In this document: positions 1 to 9,342 of the stretch, piece by piece
Numbering within the stretch: position 1 is the first letter of the stretch
Layout of the letters: each line of letters begins with the position of its first letter
NCBI GenBank assembly: GCA_023388635.1
Contig: JAEWFW010000043.1
Coordinates: 150,966-214,965, forward strand
Direction of reading: 5' to 3'
Source of the DNA: Bacillota bacterium
Lineage (GTDB): Bacteria > Bacillota > Bacilli > Desulfuribacillales > Desulfuribacillaceae
DNA: 64,000 nucleotides
The notes under the pieces: generated by a model
What the model was told of the DNA's origin: nothing
Database searches by the model: none
The model's input: only the letters and a program-made list of their open reading frames with translations
Program-made: the position numbers and the translations under genes

Positions 1-610
1 GTTGTTTTCCGGCTAACTTATTTTTGATGAAGATTGCCACGACACCGCCTTCACCGCCTGTCTTCTGAAACGGTCCGTATGTATTGAATGGTCGCACAAC
101 AACGACCGGTAGCCCATATGCATAGTAATACGACAACACCATATTCTCCGCGGCAATTTTTGCTCCTGCATACGGGGAAGCCGGCTTGGTCGGATGGATT
201 TCTGTAATTCCAGCATCATCGTTACAACGATCATATACCATACATGTACTCATAAACACAATCTTTGTCTGATGCTTTTTGCACGCTTCCAATACATAGA
301 ACGTACCGACCGTGTCGTTATTAAATGTCGTCTCCGGATCATCAATCGAATCCTGCACGTTAATTGATGCGCCCAAGTGATAGCAAATATCAAATTTTAC
401 ACTATTAAATAGTTCTTCTACTAAATTGCGCTGTTTAATATCCGCGACGATAAATTTTTTCAATCCCGTGTGCTCAGAGAACTCCTGTAAGTTTTCTTCG
501 CGTCCATTCGACAAATCATCAAGCACCCACACAGCATGCCCATCATCCAATAATCGTTTGACAACCCAACGCCCGATGAAGCCGGCTCCTCCGGTAACTA
601 ATATGTTCAT
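1..610 (-). CDS. NAD-dependent sugar epimerase/dehydratase, 3' end missing
   Basis: An extended short-chain dehydrogenase acting on nucleotide sugars; 203 codons are visible and the reading frame runs off the left edge without a stop. The protein starts with the Rossmann motif GGAGFIG at about residues 7-13 and has the catalytic Tyr-x3-Lys as YAGAK about 140 residues in, followed by the NTYGP segment typical of UDP-glucose 4-epimerase relatives. It is the last visible gene of the glycosylation operon, behind pseI, so it probably makes or modifies a nucleotide sugar for the flagellin glycan. The substrate (epimerase, dehydratase or reductase) cannot be told from the visible part. Confidence 0.85.
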   Translation of the reverse strand, partial: MNILVTGGAGFIGRWVVKRLLDDGHAVWVLDDLSNGREENLQEFSEHTGLKKFIVADIKQRNLVEELFNSVKFDICYHLGASINVQDSIDDPETTFNNDTVGTFYVLEACKKHQTKIVFMSTCMVYDRCNDDAGITEIHPTKPASPYAGAKIAAENMVLSYYYAYGLPVVVVRPFNTYGPFQKTGGEGGVVAIFIKNKLAGKQ

Positions 611-668
611 TATGTCACATCCTCTGCCAAAATTTATTCCCGTAAATCTATTTATGTACTCCAAGTAA

Positions 669-1718
669 TTACAGCAACTCCCACGACATCGGTGTCCCTT
701 TCCTCACGTCGCATTTCACTCGTTTCCCCAACAATAAATCCAAATACTTTGTCGGCAATCCTAACCCCGGACGAATCGACCGCAAATTGCTCTTATTCAG
801 AACATCACCCACTTGTAAGTCCTCGGCAATATACAATGACCGGCGATCCTTCAGCGAAGGGCTTTCAGCAAGCGTCGGACCGTAATGAATCGCTCCCAAG
901 CTCTGCCATGCTCGCTCCGCTTCCAAGGACAGTGCAGCAAATTCATCCGGTTCCAGAGAAAATGCCGCATCGACACCACCCTCTGCCCGTGACAATGTAA
1001 AATGCTTTTCAATCACCGTCGCCCCCAGTGCGACAGCCGCTACACTGACACCCGTCCCTAATGTATGGTCGGATATCCCAACTTGGCACTGAAATAACTC
1101 TCGCATATGGGGTATTGTCAATAAATTGCTATTTTCAGGAGTTGCCGGATACGTACTCGTGCACTTTAATAGAATTAGATCCTGACACCCGGCTTTTCTC
1201 GCTTCGCTAACCGCTTCGTGAAGCTCACCAATCGATGCCATACCGGTCGAGATAATCATCGGCTTACCCGTAGCAGCAACCTTACGAATCAACGGAATAT
1301 CTGTATTCTCAAAGGATGCAATTTTATAGCACGGTACATCCAATTGCTCGAGAAAGTCAACAGCCGATTCATCAAACGGAGTGCTAAAAGCGATCAATCC
1401 TAACTGTCGGCATCTATCGAAAATCTCCTTATGCCACTCCCATGGTGTATACGCCTCTTGATATAATTGATAGAGTGACTTACCTTGCCAGAGACTATTA
1501 GGATTATCAATAAAAAATTCACCTTCATGCATATCCAAGGTCATCGTGTCTGCCGTATAGGTTTGTAACTTCAGTGCATCAACACCGGCTGCCGCTGCCG
1601 CATCGACCAATTCCAGCGCGCGCTCAAGTGAATGGTTGTGATTCCCAGACATTTCCGCAATGACGAACGGTTTATGCTGACTTCCTACTAATCTTCCTCC
1701 AATTGCAATTTCTCGCAA
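669..1718 (-). CDS. pseI: Pseudaminic acid synthase PseI
   Basis: Condenses phosphoenolpyruvate with 2,4-diacetamido-2,4,6-trideoxy-L-altrose to give pseudaminic acid. The protein (349 residues) has the NeuB-type TIM barrel starting with PFVIAEMSGNHN, typical of PseI rather than sialic acid synthase, and a C-terminal SAF (antifreeze-like) domain with the ending RPGLGLPTKYLD. I chose a TTG start at 1718-1716 because a perfect GGAGG stands 8 bases before it; the ATG 36 bases further upstream has no ribosome site and adds an atypical N-terminus. It follows pseG by about 60 bases in the same operon. Confidence 0.93.
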   Translation of the reverse strand: MREIAIGGRLVGSQHKPFVIAEMSGNHNHSLERALELVDAAAAAGVDALKLQTYTADTMTLDMHEGEFFIDNPNSLWQGKSLYQLYQEAYTPWEWHKEIFDRCRQLGLIAFSTPFDESAVDFLEQLDVPCYKIASFENTDIPLIRKVAATGKPMIISTGMASIGELHEAVSEARKAGCQDLILLKCTSTYPATPENSNLLTIPHMRELFQCQVGISDHTLGTGVSVAAVALGATVIEKHFTLSRAEGGVDAAFSLEPDEFAALSLEAERAWQSLGAIHYGPTLAESPSLKDRRSLYIAEDLQVGDVLNKSNLRSIRPGLGLPTKYLDLLLGKRVKCDVRKGTPMSWELL

Positions 1719-1779
1719 ACGACACACCTCCGTATAAACTCTAGCATCTACCATATCTAGGTATACTTATATTAACGTG

Positions 1780-2907
1780 TTAACATAACGTTTCAAGTAT
1801 CCAATCAAGCAATCGCTTTTCTCCGATTCCTTCCTTCATCATGACGACAGCGCGTTCTGACATACGCTTGCGTCTGTGAAAATCTTGATCCGCTCGCTCC
1901 AACAACACTGCCAAATCATGTGCTGTCACATCTGCATGCCAACCGGCATTCCATATCGCGCCTTGTAACGCGGCATATTCTGTCGTCGACCGCTGATTCT
2001 CGGCAACAATCGTGACGATCGACGGCACACCTAGATAGCAACGTTCCCACATCGCCACACCGCCCGCTCCCAAGACGATATCTGTATCTAAAAGTATTTC
2101 CGCCATATTATCCACATGTCGGAATAATTGTATATTCTTCATAGTATTGCATTGTTCCTCAATTTCCGTAAACATCGGATTCGATGTACCAGATATAACA
2201 TTGACACGCACTTCACAGACATTTAGTTCCCCTGCATAGTCACGTAATCTGTCTAACCACAACGTAACTGCCTGTAACGCCTTCATTGTTTCCCTTGTTG
2301 GGTCACTTCCACCGTAAAAAATGAGAATATTACGAACACTAAGTTGTAAAGAACTATCCCTTAATTCTACAATCCGATTTTTCATCTGTTCCCTTACCAA
2401 TAAGAACTCGGGACGCAACAACAAATGCCTCGGACCTATAAAACAACGGCACGATTCCGGCACCAATGTCAGATACCGTTCTGCCATCTGTTGATTGAGA
2501 TTCTGATCCAATAAAGCGTCACAATCATGTACGCGATTTGCCAAATCATCAATGATAAGAATCGTTCTTGCCAATTCCCTCATAGTTTGCTCCCAAACCA
2601 CGTCCAATCGATAATGATCGACGATGAGCAAATCAATCGGGCGTGATATAGACTCTGATGAAGCAGTTGATATTCGTATAGCTAATTGCCTTGCTGTTTC
2701 AACATCATCATACCTAGCCAGCTCTACTACTTGATAACCGAGACCTTGAATATGAGATATCAAATTACCGTCTTCACGTACGCAAAGAAAGATAATTTTC
2801 ACATCATTTATCTCCCTGCGTATCTGCTCTGCCAAAACAAGACAACGCATCACATGACCGGTGCCGATTTTCCCAGAAGCATCGGCTCGTATCGCGACAA
2901 TTTTCAT
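1780..2907 (-). CDS. pseG: UDP-2,4-diacetamido-2,4,6-trideoxy-beta-L-altropyranose hydrolase PseG
   Basis: Removes UDP from the pseudaminic acid precursor, giving the free sugar used by PseI. The 375-residue GT-B-like protein begins IRADASGKIGTGHVMRC, the PseG/SpsG signature containing the catalytic-site GTGHxxR segment. The middle holds FYGGSDPT and the C-terminal half GAGGVAMWERCYLGVPS, the UDP-binding loop of the MurG-like fold. The start ATG shares its A with the TAA stop of the preceding cytidylyltransferase gene (TAATG), which implies translational coupling. The length fits the family. Confidence 0.92.
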   Translation of the reverse strand: MKIVAIRADASGKIGTGHVMRCLVLAEQIRREINDVKIIFLCVREDGNLISHIQGLGYQVVELARYDDVETARQLAIRISTASSESISRPIDLLIVDHYRLDVVWEQTMRELARTILIIDDLANRVHDCDALLDQNLNQQMAERYLTLVPESCRCFIGPRHLLLRPEFLLVREQMKNRIVELRDSSLQLSVRNILIFYGGSDPTRETMKALQAVTLWLDRLRDYAGELNVCEVRVNVISGTSNPMFTEIEEQCNTMKNIQLFRHVDNMAEILLDTDIVLGAGGVAMWERCYLGVPSIVTIVAENQRSTTEYAALQGAIWNAGWHADVTAHDLAVLLERADQDFHRRKRMSERAVVMMKEGIGEKRLLDWILETLC

Positions 2908-3632
2908 TATTTCACAGCCTTTTGCTGAATATGGGCATTGAGTTCGACAACCTCCGGATGAGATGCCAGATAATCAATCACATCCTGCGCTGGAACTAGT
3001 ATATCTCCAACAAAGTGACCGGCTATCGCTTGACATAATAAATAATCCTCTGGAGTATCAAGGGTGATACGCAGATCAGGACGTTTCTTAGCATCGTCAA
3101 CAGCTACCGGATGAAAGCGAAATTTCTCAGGAAACTCGTACGCATAATAGGTCACATGTTCGCGATGATACGCCTCGGTACCGTTCTGATGGATATATCG
3201 TAACGCTGCAAATGACAACAATTCTACGGACAGTCCTCTGGGAAGACCTGACTCTAAGCGCACAACATCAACCATTTCCCCTAACACTGCAACCATCGCA
3301 GATGCAGTCTGATAATCGACAAACGGACAATCAGCTGTCACGCGAATCACATAATCAGGTTCATATAACTTCGCACACTGATAATATCGGTCAAGCACAT
3401 CATCTTCTGAACCACAAAAATATGGCACATCATGTTCGATGCACCAATTGACAATTGCTTGGTCTTGCTCCAATTCCGATGTCGCTACAATCACTTCCGG
3501 GACACCTTCTATAGCACGACTGCGCTGCACGACATAATCAAGCACAATCGTATTTCCTAATTCTTTGAGAACTTTCCCCGGCAAACGTGTCGAACCCATA
3601 CGTGCTTGAATAATGACTATGACTTTATTCAT
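2907..3632 (-). CDS. pseF: CMP-sugar synthetase of the PseF/SpsF type
   Basis: A nucleotidyltransferase (241 residues) of the spore-coat SpsF / CMP-nonulosonate synthetase group. It starts IIQARMGSTRLPGK, the CTP-binding loop, and carries VTADCPFVD with the metal-binding Asp and a late LRITLDTPEDY segment. Placed directly before pseG and pseI, it most likely activates pseudaminic acid as CMP-Pse. The start is ATG at 3632, preceded by AGGAGC; a longer frame upstream would overlap the dehydrogenase gene and has no support. The alternative is an SpsF-like step for another sugar, so the symbol is by context. Confidence 0.8.
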   Translation of the reverse strand: MNKVIVIIQARMGSTRLPGKVLKELGNTIVLDYVVQRSRAIEGVPEVIVATSELEQDQAIVNWCIEHDVPYFCGSEDDVLDRYYQCAKLYEPDYVIRVTADCPFVDYQTASAMVAVLGEMVDVVRLESGLPRGLSVELLSFAALRYIHQNGTEAYHREHVTYYAYEFPEKFRFHPVAVDDAKKRPDLRITLDTPEDYLLCQAIAGHFVGDILVPAQDVIDYLASHPEVVELNAHIQQKAVK

Positions 3633-3648
3633 AACAATAGCTCCTATT

Positions 3649-4818
3649 CTATGAGTCTCTACTAAATAAATCTCTCGTATACACCTTATGCTCGACATCT
3701 TTAATCTCTTCTGACAGACGATTGGCAACAATCACATCGCAGAGACATTTAAATTCAGCTAAATCGTTGATGACTTTGGAGCGGAAAAACAATTCTTCAT
3801 AGAGTGTCGGTTCGAATACCACAACTTCTACACCTTTCGCCTTCAATCGTTTCATAATTCCTTGAACAGCAGAGTCGCGGAAGTTATCGGAATTAGTCTT
3901 CATTGTCAAGCGGTAAATTCCCACCGTTCTCGGATTTCTTTTTAGGATCATATCGGCAATATGGTCTTTTCTAGTCCGGTTGGCTTCGACGATAGCTGAC
4001 ATGATATTTTGTGGTACATCAGAATAGTTCGCTAGTAGCTGCTTAGTATCTTTAGGTAAACAATAGCCACCGTATCCAAAAGATGGGTTGTTATAGTGCA
4101 TACCGATTCTCGGATCAAGACTGACCCCTTCAATGATTTGCTGGGTATTCAATTGCCTTACTTCCGCATAGGAGTCGAGTTCATTGAAAAAGGCTATGCG
4201 CATTGCCAAATAGGTATTGGCAAACAGTTTAATTGCTTCTGCCTCTGTTGAACCAGTAAAAAGCACATCGATGTTTGTTTTCAACGCGCCTTGTTGCAAT
4301 AGATTGGCAAATACAGTAGCTCGTTCCGATTGTTCACCGACGACAATTCTCGAAGGATAGAGATTGTCATAGAGAGCACTGCCCTCACGCAAAAATTCTG
4401 GCGAAAAAATGATATTTTCTGTTGCAAATCTCTCCCGGACGCTTTCTGTATAACCAACAGGGATCGTCGATTTGATTACCATAATCGCCCCTGAATTGAT
4501 AGATAAGACATTAGCGATCACAGCTTCAATACTTCTTGTATCAAAATAATTCTTAATCGGGTCGTAGTTCGTCGGTGTCGCAATAATAATATAGTCGGCA
4601 TCTTCAAAGGCGATATTGCAATCTGTTGTCGCTGAAAGATGCAATGGTTTTGTAGCCAAATATTCTTCGATTTCTTTATCAATAATCGGGGACTGTTTGT
4701 TGTTAATCATATCTACTTTTTCTTGAACGATATCAAACGCTACTACTTCATTATGTTGAGCAAGCAAAACGGCATTTGACAATCCGACATAGCCGATGCC
4801 AGCAATGGCGATTTTCAT
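3649..4818 (-). CDS. ugd: UDP-glucose 6-dehydrogenase (nucleotide-sugar dehydrogenase)
   Basis: Oxidises UDP-glucose to UDP-glucuronate with two NAD. The N-terminal Rossmann domain begins IAIAGIGYVGLS, and the catalytic cysteine lies in GYGGYCLPKD near residue 253 of the 389-residue protein. The ATG at 4818 is preceded by GGAGGG; an in-frame TTG 18 bases earlier overlaps that ribosome site. UDP-xylose synthase at 13.9-14.9 kb of the same island would use its product, so together they form a UDP-glucose to UDP-xylose route. The family also contains UDP-ManNAc and UDP-GlcNAc dehydrogenases, but the pairing with the decarboxylase favours glucose. Confidence 0.85.
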   Translation of the reverse strand: MKIAIAGIGYVGLSNAVLLAQHNEVVAFDIVQEKVDMINNKQSPIIDKEIEEYLATKPLHLSATTDCNIAFEDADYIIIATPTNYDPIKNYFDTRSIEAVIANVLSINSGAIMVIKSTIPVGYTESVRERFATENIIFSPEFLREGSALYDNLYPSRIVVGEQSERATVFANLLQQGALKTNIDVLFTGSTEAEAIKLFANTYLAMRIAFFNELDSYAEVRQLNTQQIIEGVSLDPRIGMHYNNPSFGYGGYCLPKDTKQLLANYSDVPQNIMSAIVEANRTRKDHIADMILKRNPRTVGIYRLTMKTNSDNFRDSAVQGIMKRLKAKGVEVVVFEPTLYEELFFRSKVINDLAEFKCLCDVIVANRLSEEIKDVEHKVYTRDLFSRDS

Positions 4819-4845
4819 TATTTTATGTCCCTCCAATTTAAAATA

Positions 4846-5379
4846 CTATTCTTCAAAAGTAGCAACATATTTTGCAAATTGCTGCTGTTGTTTCCACTTT
4901 TCAGCTAACAACTCAAAAATATGCACATCATGATATTTCCCATATTTAAAAATATGCTCTTTATACGTCCCTATATCACGAAATCCATACATTCTGTGCA
5001 TCTTACACATATTCTCATTACCGTCCATTACTTCTGCATATAATTTATGTAAACCCAATTGCTTGAAAACATAATTATAAAAATAAGGGTGAATCCGACC
5101 ACCGATAATATGAAAAGCAGGATCACCGATATAATATCCAAATGTTGCATGTCGATGTTGTGTATCTATTTGATTTAATGAAATCAAACCAATGAGCTGC
5201 TCTTTATGCCGTATTACCCAATAACGATTTTTCAAATCATTTTTCACACTGTCATACCACTGCTGCTGCCGCTCCATATCATAAGGAATGTCCGTATACA
5301 TATAGCGTGTCACTTGTTCGGATGTCCGCCAACGCAGCACCGTCTCCAAATGTTCTTCCCGCAATCGCATGAACTCCAC
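4846..5379 (-). CDS. pseH: PseH-like GNAT acetyltransferase
   Basis: A 177-residue GNAT acetyltransferase of the RimJ/PseH type, expected to N-acetylate UDP-4-amino-4,6-dideoxy-AltNAc in pseudaminic acid synthesis. Features are MRLREEHLETVLRWR at the N-terminus, a GYYIGDP strand, and the late LYAEVMDGNENM...YGFRDIGTYKEH segment that is characteristic of PseH-like enzymes. The start is GTG at 5379, with GGGAGG 8 bases ahead. It sits between the LuxC gene and ugd. Pseudaminic use is inferred from PseF, PseG and PseI just downstream. Confidence 0.85.
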   Translation of the reverse strand: MEFMRLREEHLETVLRWRTSEQVTRYMYTDIPYDMERQQQWYDSVKNDLKNRYWVIRHKEQLIGLISLNQIDTQHRHATFGYYIGDPAFHIIGGRIHPYFYNYVFKQLGLHKLYAEVMDGNENMCKMHRMYGFRDIGTYKEHIFKYGKYHDVHIFELLAEKWKQQQQFAKYVATFEE

Positions 5380-5397
5380 CGTATCGCCTCCCTCACA

Positions 5398-6660
5398 TCA
5401 ACAAATTTGAACAACTCTCGTAAAATACATTAATAGATCGTAACCATCCCAAATATCACTGAAATCCAGTGCCTGCCCCACAGGTACAATCCGGTCAACG
5501 CTACGCCCCCGCAAATTCATACAAAACGACTGCCATACCGACCGCTCCACACCAAAATACGTAATCGTCTGATCCTTGTCAGCTAACAACGGTAATATAT
5601 CTTCCAACCTCTGCCCGTGATATTCAAAAAACAATCCGGCACCTCGATGCTCTTCCCGCAATGCAGCAGGGAAATCGTCCACCGTTACACATAACGGCAA
5701 TGTAAAATCTTTTGCCGAAACCGAAACCGTATGATCCAATGTCGCCTGAACAAACCCTTGCGTCAATCGCGCCATATGGATTGCCGGTGCTAACTTATAC
5801 TGTTTTTGCTCTATGACACTGCGAAAAACCTTCCAAAATCGCTCTTTCGCATCTATAATTATCGTTTCCGCCCCTAGCCAGCATACTAAACGCGGCGATG
5901 AACAAGCCAATTGATGAAAAAACAATGTATCGTTGTAAAAATTCGTTGCCAACTGCTGCAATTCCTGCTCCGCCGTAGATTGTAACACTGCCTCCGCAGA
6001 CAGCACTGCTAATCCGAAACGATCTGGAAATACCAACTCCGTCGCCAATGGCGCCAAAGGTATACTGCGCAACTCACGCACACTGCGATCTCCGCCCCAA
6101 ATCACACGCACATGACATAATGACGACAGCCACTCTGTCACCGTTTGATCATGATCATACTGGACGAATAGACTCCGTTGTCTTACAAGCACAAACCGCT
6201 CCTCTGACAATAATTCATTGAGCAAACGCAACAACACTCCCACTTGCTCTGATTCTCTGCCGGAGATGCGCACAACACCGCTGTTTCCAGCCAACAACGC
6301 TAGAATCCATGTGTAGACAAACATCGTATCAATATTTCCCGGTGCAAATGCTAACACCAACCCACGTGGCAGACGAACATCATCTCCTTGCTGTGCCCTA
6401 CAGCGTTCCTTCATCTCTTGTAAATGGCTTTTACGCAGCCAGTATCCGAGCGACACAATTTCTGGATAAATACGCAAACTCTTATCCTGCAAAATTCGCT
6501 GTGATAATTGTTGTGCAAATTCTAGTGCTACATCTGAAAATATCGGTAACGTCTTTTCCCGCGCCAGCCTTTCAATAGCATTTTTCCAACTCATTCCCTG
6601 TGAGGATGACACCAGTGGTGCTACAATTCGCACTGCACCCTCTGCTATCCCTTTTGCCAT
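5398..6660 (-). CDS. LuxC-like acyl-CoA/acyl-protein reductase
   Basis: Related to the LuxC subunit of fatty-acid reductase, an aldehyde-dehydrogenase-fold enzyme that reduces an acyl thioester, via an enzyme cysteine, to the aldehyde with NADPH. The protein has 420 residues. Recognisable parts are LAFAPGNIDTMFVYTW near residue 110 (LuxC-type NTP/NAD loop), FYNDTLFFHQLACSSPR with the candidate catalytic Cys near residue 253, and TYFGVE near the C-terminus. It overlaps the LuxE gene by 16 bases and has GAGGAG before its ATG, so the two are translated together. In this island the pair probably works on an ACP-bound acyl group; no luciferase genes are present. Confidence 0.85.
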   Translation of the reverse strand: MAKGIAEGAVRIVAPLVSSSQGMSWKNAIERLAREKTLPIFSDVALEFAQQLSQRILQDKSLRIYPEIVSLGYWLRKSHLQEMKERCRAQQGDDVRLPRGLVLAFAPGNIDTMFVYTWILALLAGNSGVVRISGRESEQVGVLLRLLNELLSEERFVLVRQRSLFVQYDHDQTVTEWLSSLCHVRVIWGGDRSVRELRSIPLAPLATELVFPDRFGLAVLSAEAVLQSTAEQELQQLATNFYNDTLFFHQLACSSPRLVCWLGAETIIIDAKERFWKVFRSVIEQKQYKLAPAIHMARLTQGFVQATLDHTVSVSAKDFTLPLCVTVDDFPAALREEHRGAGLFFEYHGQRLEDILPLLADKDQTITYFGVERSVWQSFCMNLRGRSVDRIVPVGQALDFSDIWDGYDLLMYFTRVVQIC

Positions 6661-7739
6661 TCCGTCATCTCCTCACTTCCATAGGCATATGTATCACTGC
6701 ATCCACGCAGCTCGGCTGACGGCAAACGACCAGACACCTGAAAATACGTACCTTTACGACCACACAAGCAATCATCAGTTCCTAAAACCGTCCCCAAATC
6801 CTCTGTTAAAATGCTGTTGCCAGGATAGCTTCCCGGCAAAATACTGACAACCTGTATGAGCCCCTCCTGCCCAGCACTTACAGGCTCCAAAGTATGCTGA
6901 TCACGGATAATGACATCAGCATAATCCGGCGTATGCAAACAACCGTGTTCGCATTCCATGAAAATCGATCCGACCTGCTCCACCATCCCATAGTAATTAT
7001 GAACCCGATCAATACTGAACTGTTGTTTAAGGCTACTTCGAAATTCAGCGTTATCCACAGCTTGCTCCAATAGTTTCTTCCAACCACCGCCATGAATCAC
7101 GATTGCCTTAGACAAATCCACGTGCGCTCCTTTGGCAACAGCATCTTGGTATAAATGCTGCCAAATCATATACGTAAATCCAAAAAGCAGTATCGACTCA
7201 TCCTGATATTTTTGTAAATATTCCTGCAATCCTTGCCAATCGGCATCCATTTGATCATTTAACAAATAGAAATGGTCACGACCAAATTGCGAAAATCCGA
7301 CAATTCCCGCTCCTCTCGCATTAAACGAAGTGCGATCTTTGAGCACGTTGCGATGATCGACTATCACCATCGGCAACCGTTTTTTGCCAATCCAATCGGT
7401 GACGATATGAACTAACGCCCGTGATTGATTAGCAGAAGTCTCTCGATCGAGAAATATTTTCGATACTTGCTGGGAAGTCGTCCCGCTTGACATCAGCGTT
7501 TTGAGCACCTGATCCTTGGGAATCGAACGCAACTCCAGCTCTTTGAACAATCCTACCGGAAGGTACGGATACTCCGACAGATGCGCATATGTCTTACCAA
7601 AGGGAATTTTATCGATCATATTTCGGTATTCAGAACAATGACGTATATGATAATTGTGGCGTTCTCGCAATACTGCCAATAGATATTCCTGTTTTTCTTT
7701 AGAAGACATTTGATAGGCTGATATTGTGTTTGGAATCAT
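6645..7739 (-). CDS. LuxE-like acyl-protein synthetase
   Basis: A member of the LuxE/PaaK-like ANL superfamily that activates a carboxylic acid with ATP and passes it to its own cysteine or to the LuxC partner. The protein has 364 residues with the phosphate-binding loop SSGTTSQ near residue 85, a conserved HGGGWKK, and YGMVEQVGS matching the adenylate-binding YGxxE motif. GGAGGG lies 9 bases before the ATG. It is followed by LuxC with a 16-base overlap and preceded by an acyl-AMP ligase. LuxE/LuxC pairs without luciferase occur in surface-polysaccharide clusters, which is the likely setting here. Confidence 0.85.
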   Translation of the reverse strand: MIPNTISAYQMSSKEKQEYLLAVLRERHNYHIRHCSEYRNMIDKIPFGKTYAHLSEYPYLPVGLFKELELRSIPKDQVLKTLMSSGTTSQQVSKIFLDRETSANQSRALVHIVTDWIGKKRLPMVIVDHRNVLKDRTSFNARGAGIVGFSQFGRDHFYLLNDQMDADWQGLQEYLQKYQDESILLFGFTYMIWQHLYQDAVAKGAHVDLSKAIVIHGGGWKKLLEQAVDNAEFRSSLKQQFSIDRVHNYYGMVEQVGSIFMECEHGCLHTPDYADVIIRDQHTLEPVSAGQEGLIQVVSILPGSYPGNSILTEDLGTVLGTDDCLCGRKGTYFQVSGRLPSAELRGCSDTYAYGSEEMTEWQKG

Positions 7740-7824
7740 GCTGTTTCACCCTCCATACTTCTTACTTCCACGTCGTTTAATCCGCCGTTCAATCCACCAT
7801 TTAATCCGCCATTTGTCGAACATG

Positions 7825-9342
7825 CTACAAATCTAACAACTTTATATAATCAATTTTCCCGTTATTAGTTACAGGAATCTTTTCAATCGCCTTTACGGTA
7901 TATGCCGTATGATGTAACTGGTATCGCTGTCCGATCCACTGCTTAATCAACTGCAATAGCATATCCCCTTTTTGCTGCCCCTCTTGTTTCCTTTCTAACC
8001 ATACGTTCATCTGCTCGTCATTACCTGTACATGCAATATTGATATGGAACTCTCGCTGAATCTGCTGTTCCAAATCATCAAGATTCACTCGTAAACCAAA
8101 TAACTTAATGAATCGTTTGAGCCTGCCTGTAATATAATAATACCCTTCCGCATCACAAATGGCTATATCCCCCGTTGCTAATCTCCTTTGGCATTCGTCG
8201 CCCTTACTCAGGTCACTGCGGTCCTCCGCATAACCTAACATGACATTGGCACCATAGTAAATTAACTCTTCCGTTTGCTCATCGATCTCAAATTTTCCTC
8301 CCGGAATAGCTATACCAATAGAATTTAGCTTACTTAACAACATTTCCGGCGGCAAATAACTCATACGCGCCGTCGCCTCTGTCTGTCCGTACATGACAAA
8401 AAAACGCCACGCCCGCTCTTCCGCCAGCTCTCCAAAGTAACGAGCCAAATCCTCCGACAATCTCCCTCCTGCCTGCGTCAACGTACGCAAAGACGGCAGT
8501 TCCATCTTCGAAAGCCGCAAACGATGCAGCATTTGGTACATATACGGAGCACCTGCCAACGATGTTGCCTTGCCCTCACGAAATAGCTGCCAAAATGCTT
8601 TTGACATCACACTTTCGTTCGTCAACAATAACGTTCCACCTGCTAATAAGTGACTGTTAATTACAGACAATCCATAGGAGTAAGACATCGGCAAACTAGT
8701 AATTGCCCGTTCTTGTGAATGCAAATTTAAATACGTCGCTATCGCCTGGGCATTGGCTTGCAAATTCTGTTTCGACAAACGCACCATTTTCGGATTACCT
8801 GTCGTACCGGATGTCGATAACAACACTGCCAACTGCTCGTTAATCGCACTATCAGCTATCTCTTTTGTTACTTTTTTAATTTCTTCCCCAAAAGATCCCT
8901 TTAAAAACCACAGTGTATCTTGTCTACTCTCTTCATAGGATAGTGCTTTCAATACACCCGCAGTCCCATCTATAATGCAACTACCCGTAATCCAATCCGG
9001 TCGATACTGCTCTACTATGCCCCTCAATAATTGTGGATTCATCTTCCCATCCAGAAGCATCACCGCATCATTGACCTGCAACGCAGCCAGATAGAATATG
9101 AGATCCTGCAATTGATTATTTACTAAAATACATCCTAATTTCTTTGTCCTTCTGTGACCAGAATCTGTTTCTTCCTTAACACCCACTGCTATCGACAACA
9201 GCCATCCTTTAATTTCATCTATTCTCTGTAATAAATCCGCACCGGTGATCACACAATCAGGGATTTGATTAATAACAACTGCCTGCTGATCTACATATGT
9301 ATTGTGAATATCCCAAAAATATCGAGCCGAACCATCGCTCAT
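7825..9342 (-). CDS. AMP-dependent acyl (ACP) ligase
   Basis: An ANL-family adenylating enzyme of 505 residues. The ATP motif LLSTSGTTGNPK is at about residue 185, followed by YGQTEATARM (motif A5), LATGDIA (A7) and TGRLKRFIKLFG (A8); the C-terminus has the catalytic-lysine segment IPVTNNGKIDY. The size and compact C-terminus resemble acyl-ACP ligases of amino-acid or short-acid loading systems. The start ATG overlaps the SDR stop as ATGA, and the gene for a free-standing ACP lies one gene upstream, so that ACP is the likely acceptor. The acid used is unknown. Confidence 0.87.
   Translation of the reverse strand: MSDGSARYFWDIHNTYVDQQAVVINQIPDCVITGADLLQRIDEIKGWLLSIAVGVKEETDSGHRRTKKLGCILVNNQLQDLIFYLAALQVNDAVMLLDGKMNPQLLRGIVEQYRPDWITGSCIIDGTAGVLKALSYEESRQDTLWFLKGSFGEEIKKVTKEIADSAINEQLAVLLSTSGTTGNPKMVRLSKQNLQANAQAIATYLNLHSQERAITSLPMSYSYGLSVINSHLLAGGTLLLTNESVMSKAFWQLFREGKATSLAGAPYMYQMLHRLRLSKMELPSLRTLTQAGGRLSEDLARYFGELAEERAWRFFVMYGQTEATARMSYLPPEMLLSKLNSIGIAIPGGKFEIDEQTEELIYYGANVMLGYAEDRSDLSKGDECQRRLATGDIAICDAEGYYYITGRLKRFIKLFGLRVNLDDLEQQIQREFHINIACTGNDEQMNVWLERKQEGQQKGDMLLQLIKQWIGQRYQLHHTAYTVKAIEKIPVTNNGKIDYIKLLDL

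Noticed and set aside
13..234. Small minus-strand frame of 73 codons at the left edge
   Set aside because: It is a shadow of the truncated SDR gene, which occupies another frame of the same strand from 610 to the edge with a full Rossmann and YxxxK pattern.
5398..7739. Bioluminescence (lux) operon
   Set aside because: Only LuxC- and LuxE-like genes are present; luxA, luxB and luxD are missing and the context is glycan synthesis.
7746..7823. A 25-codon basic frame with short repeats (three copies of a 12-base unit AATCCRCCRTTY on the plus strand) between the acyl ligase and LuxE
   Set aside because: No ribosome site; the encoded peptide is only the reflection of a small tandem repeat in a spacer.
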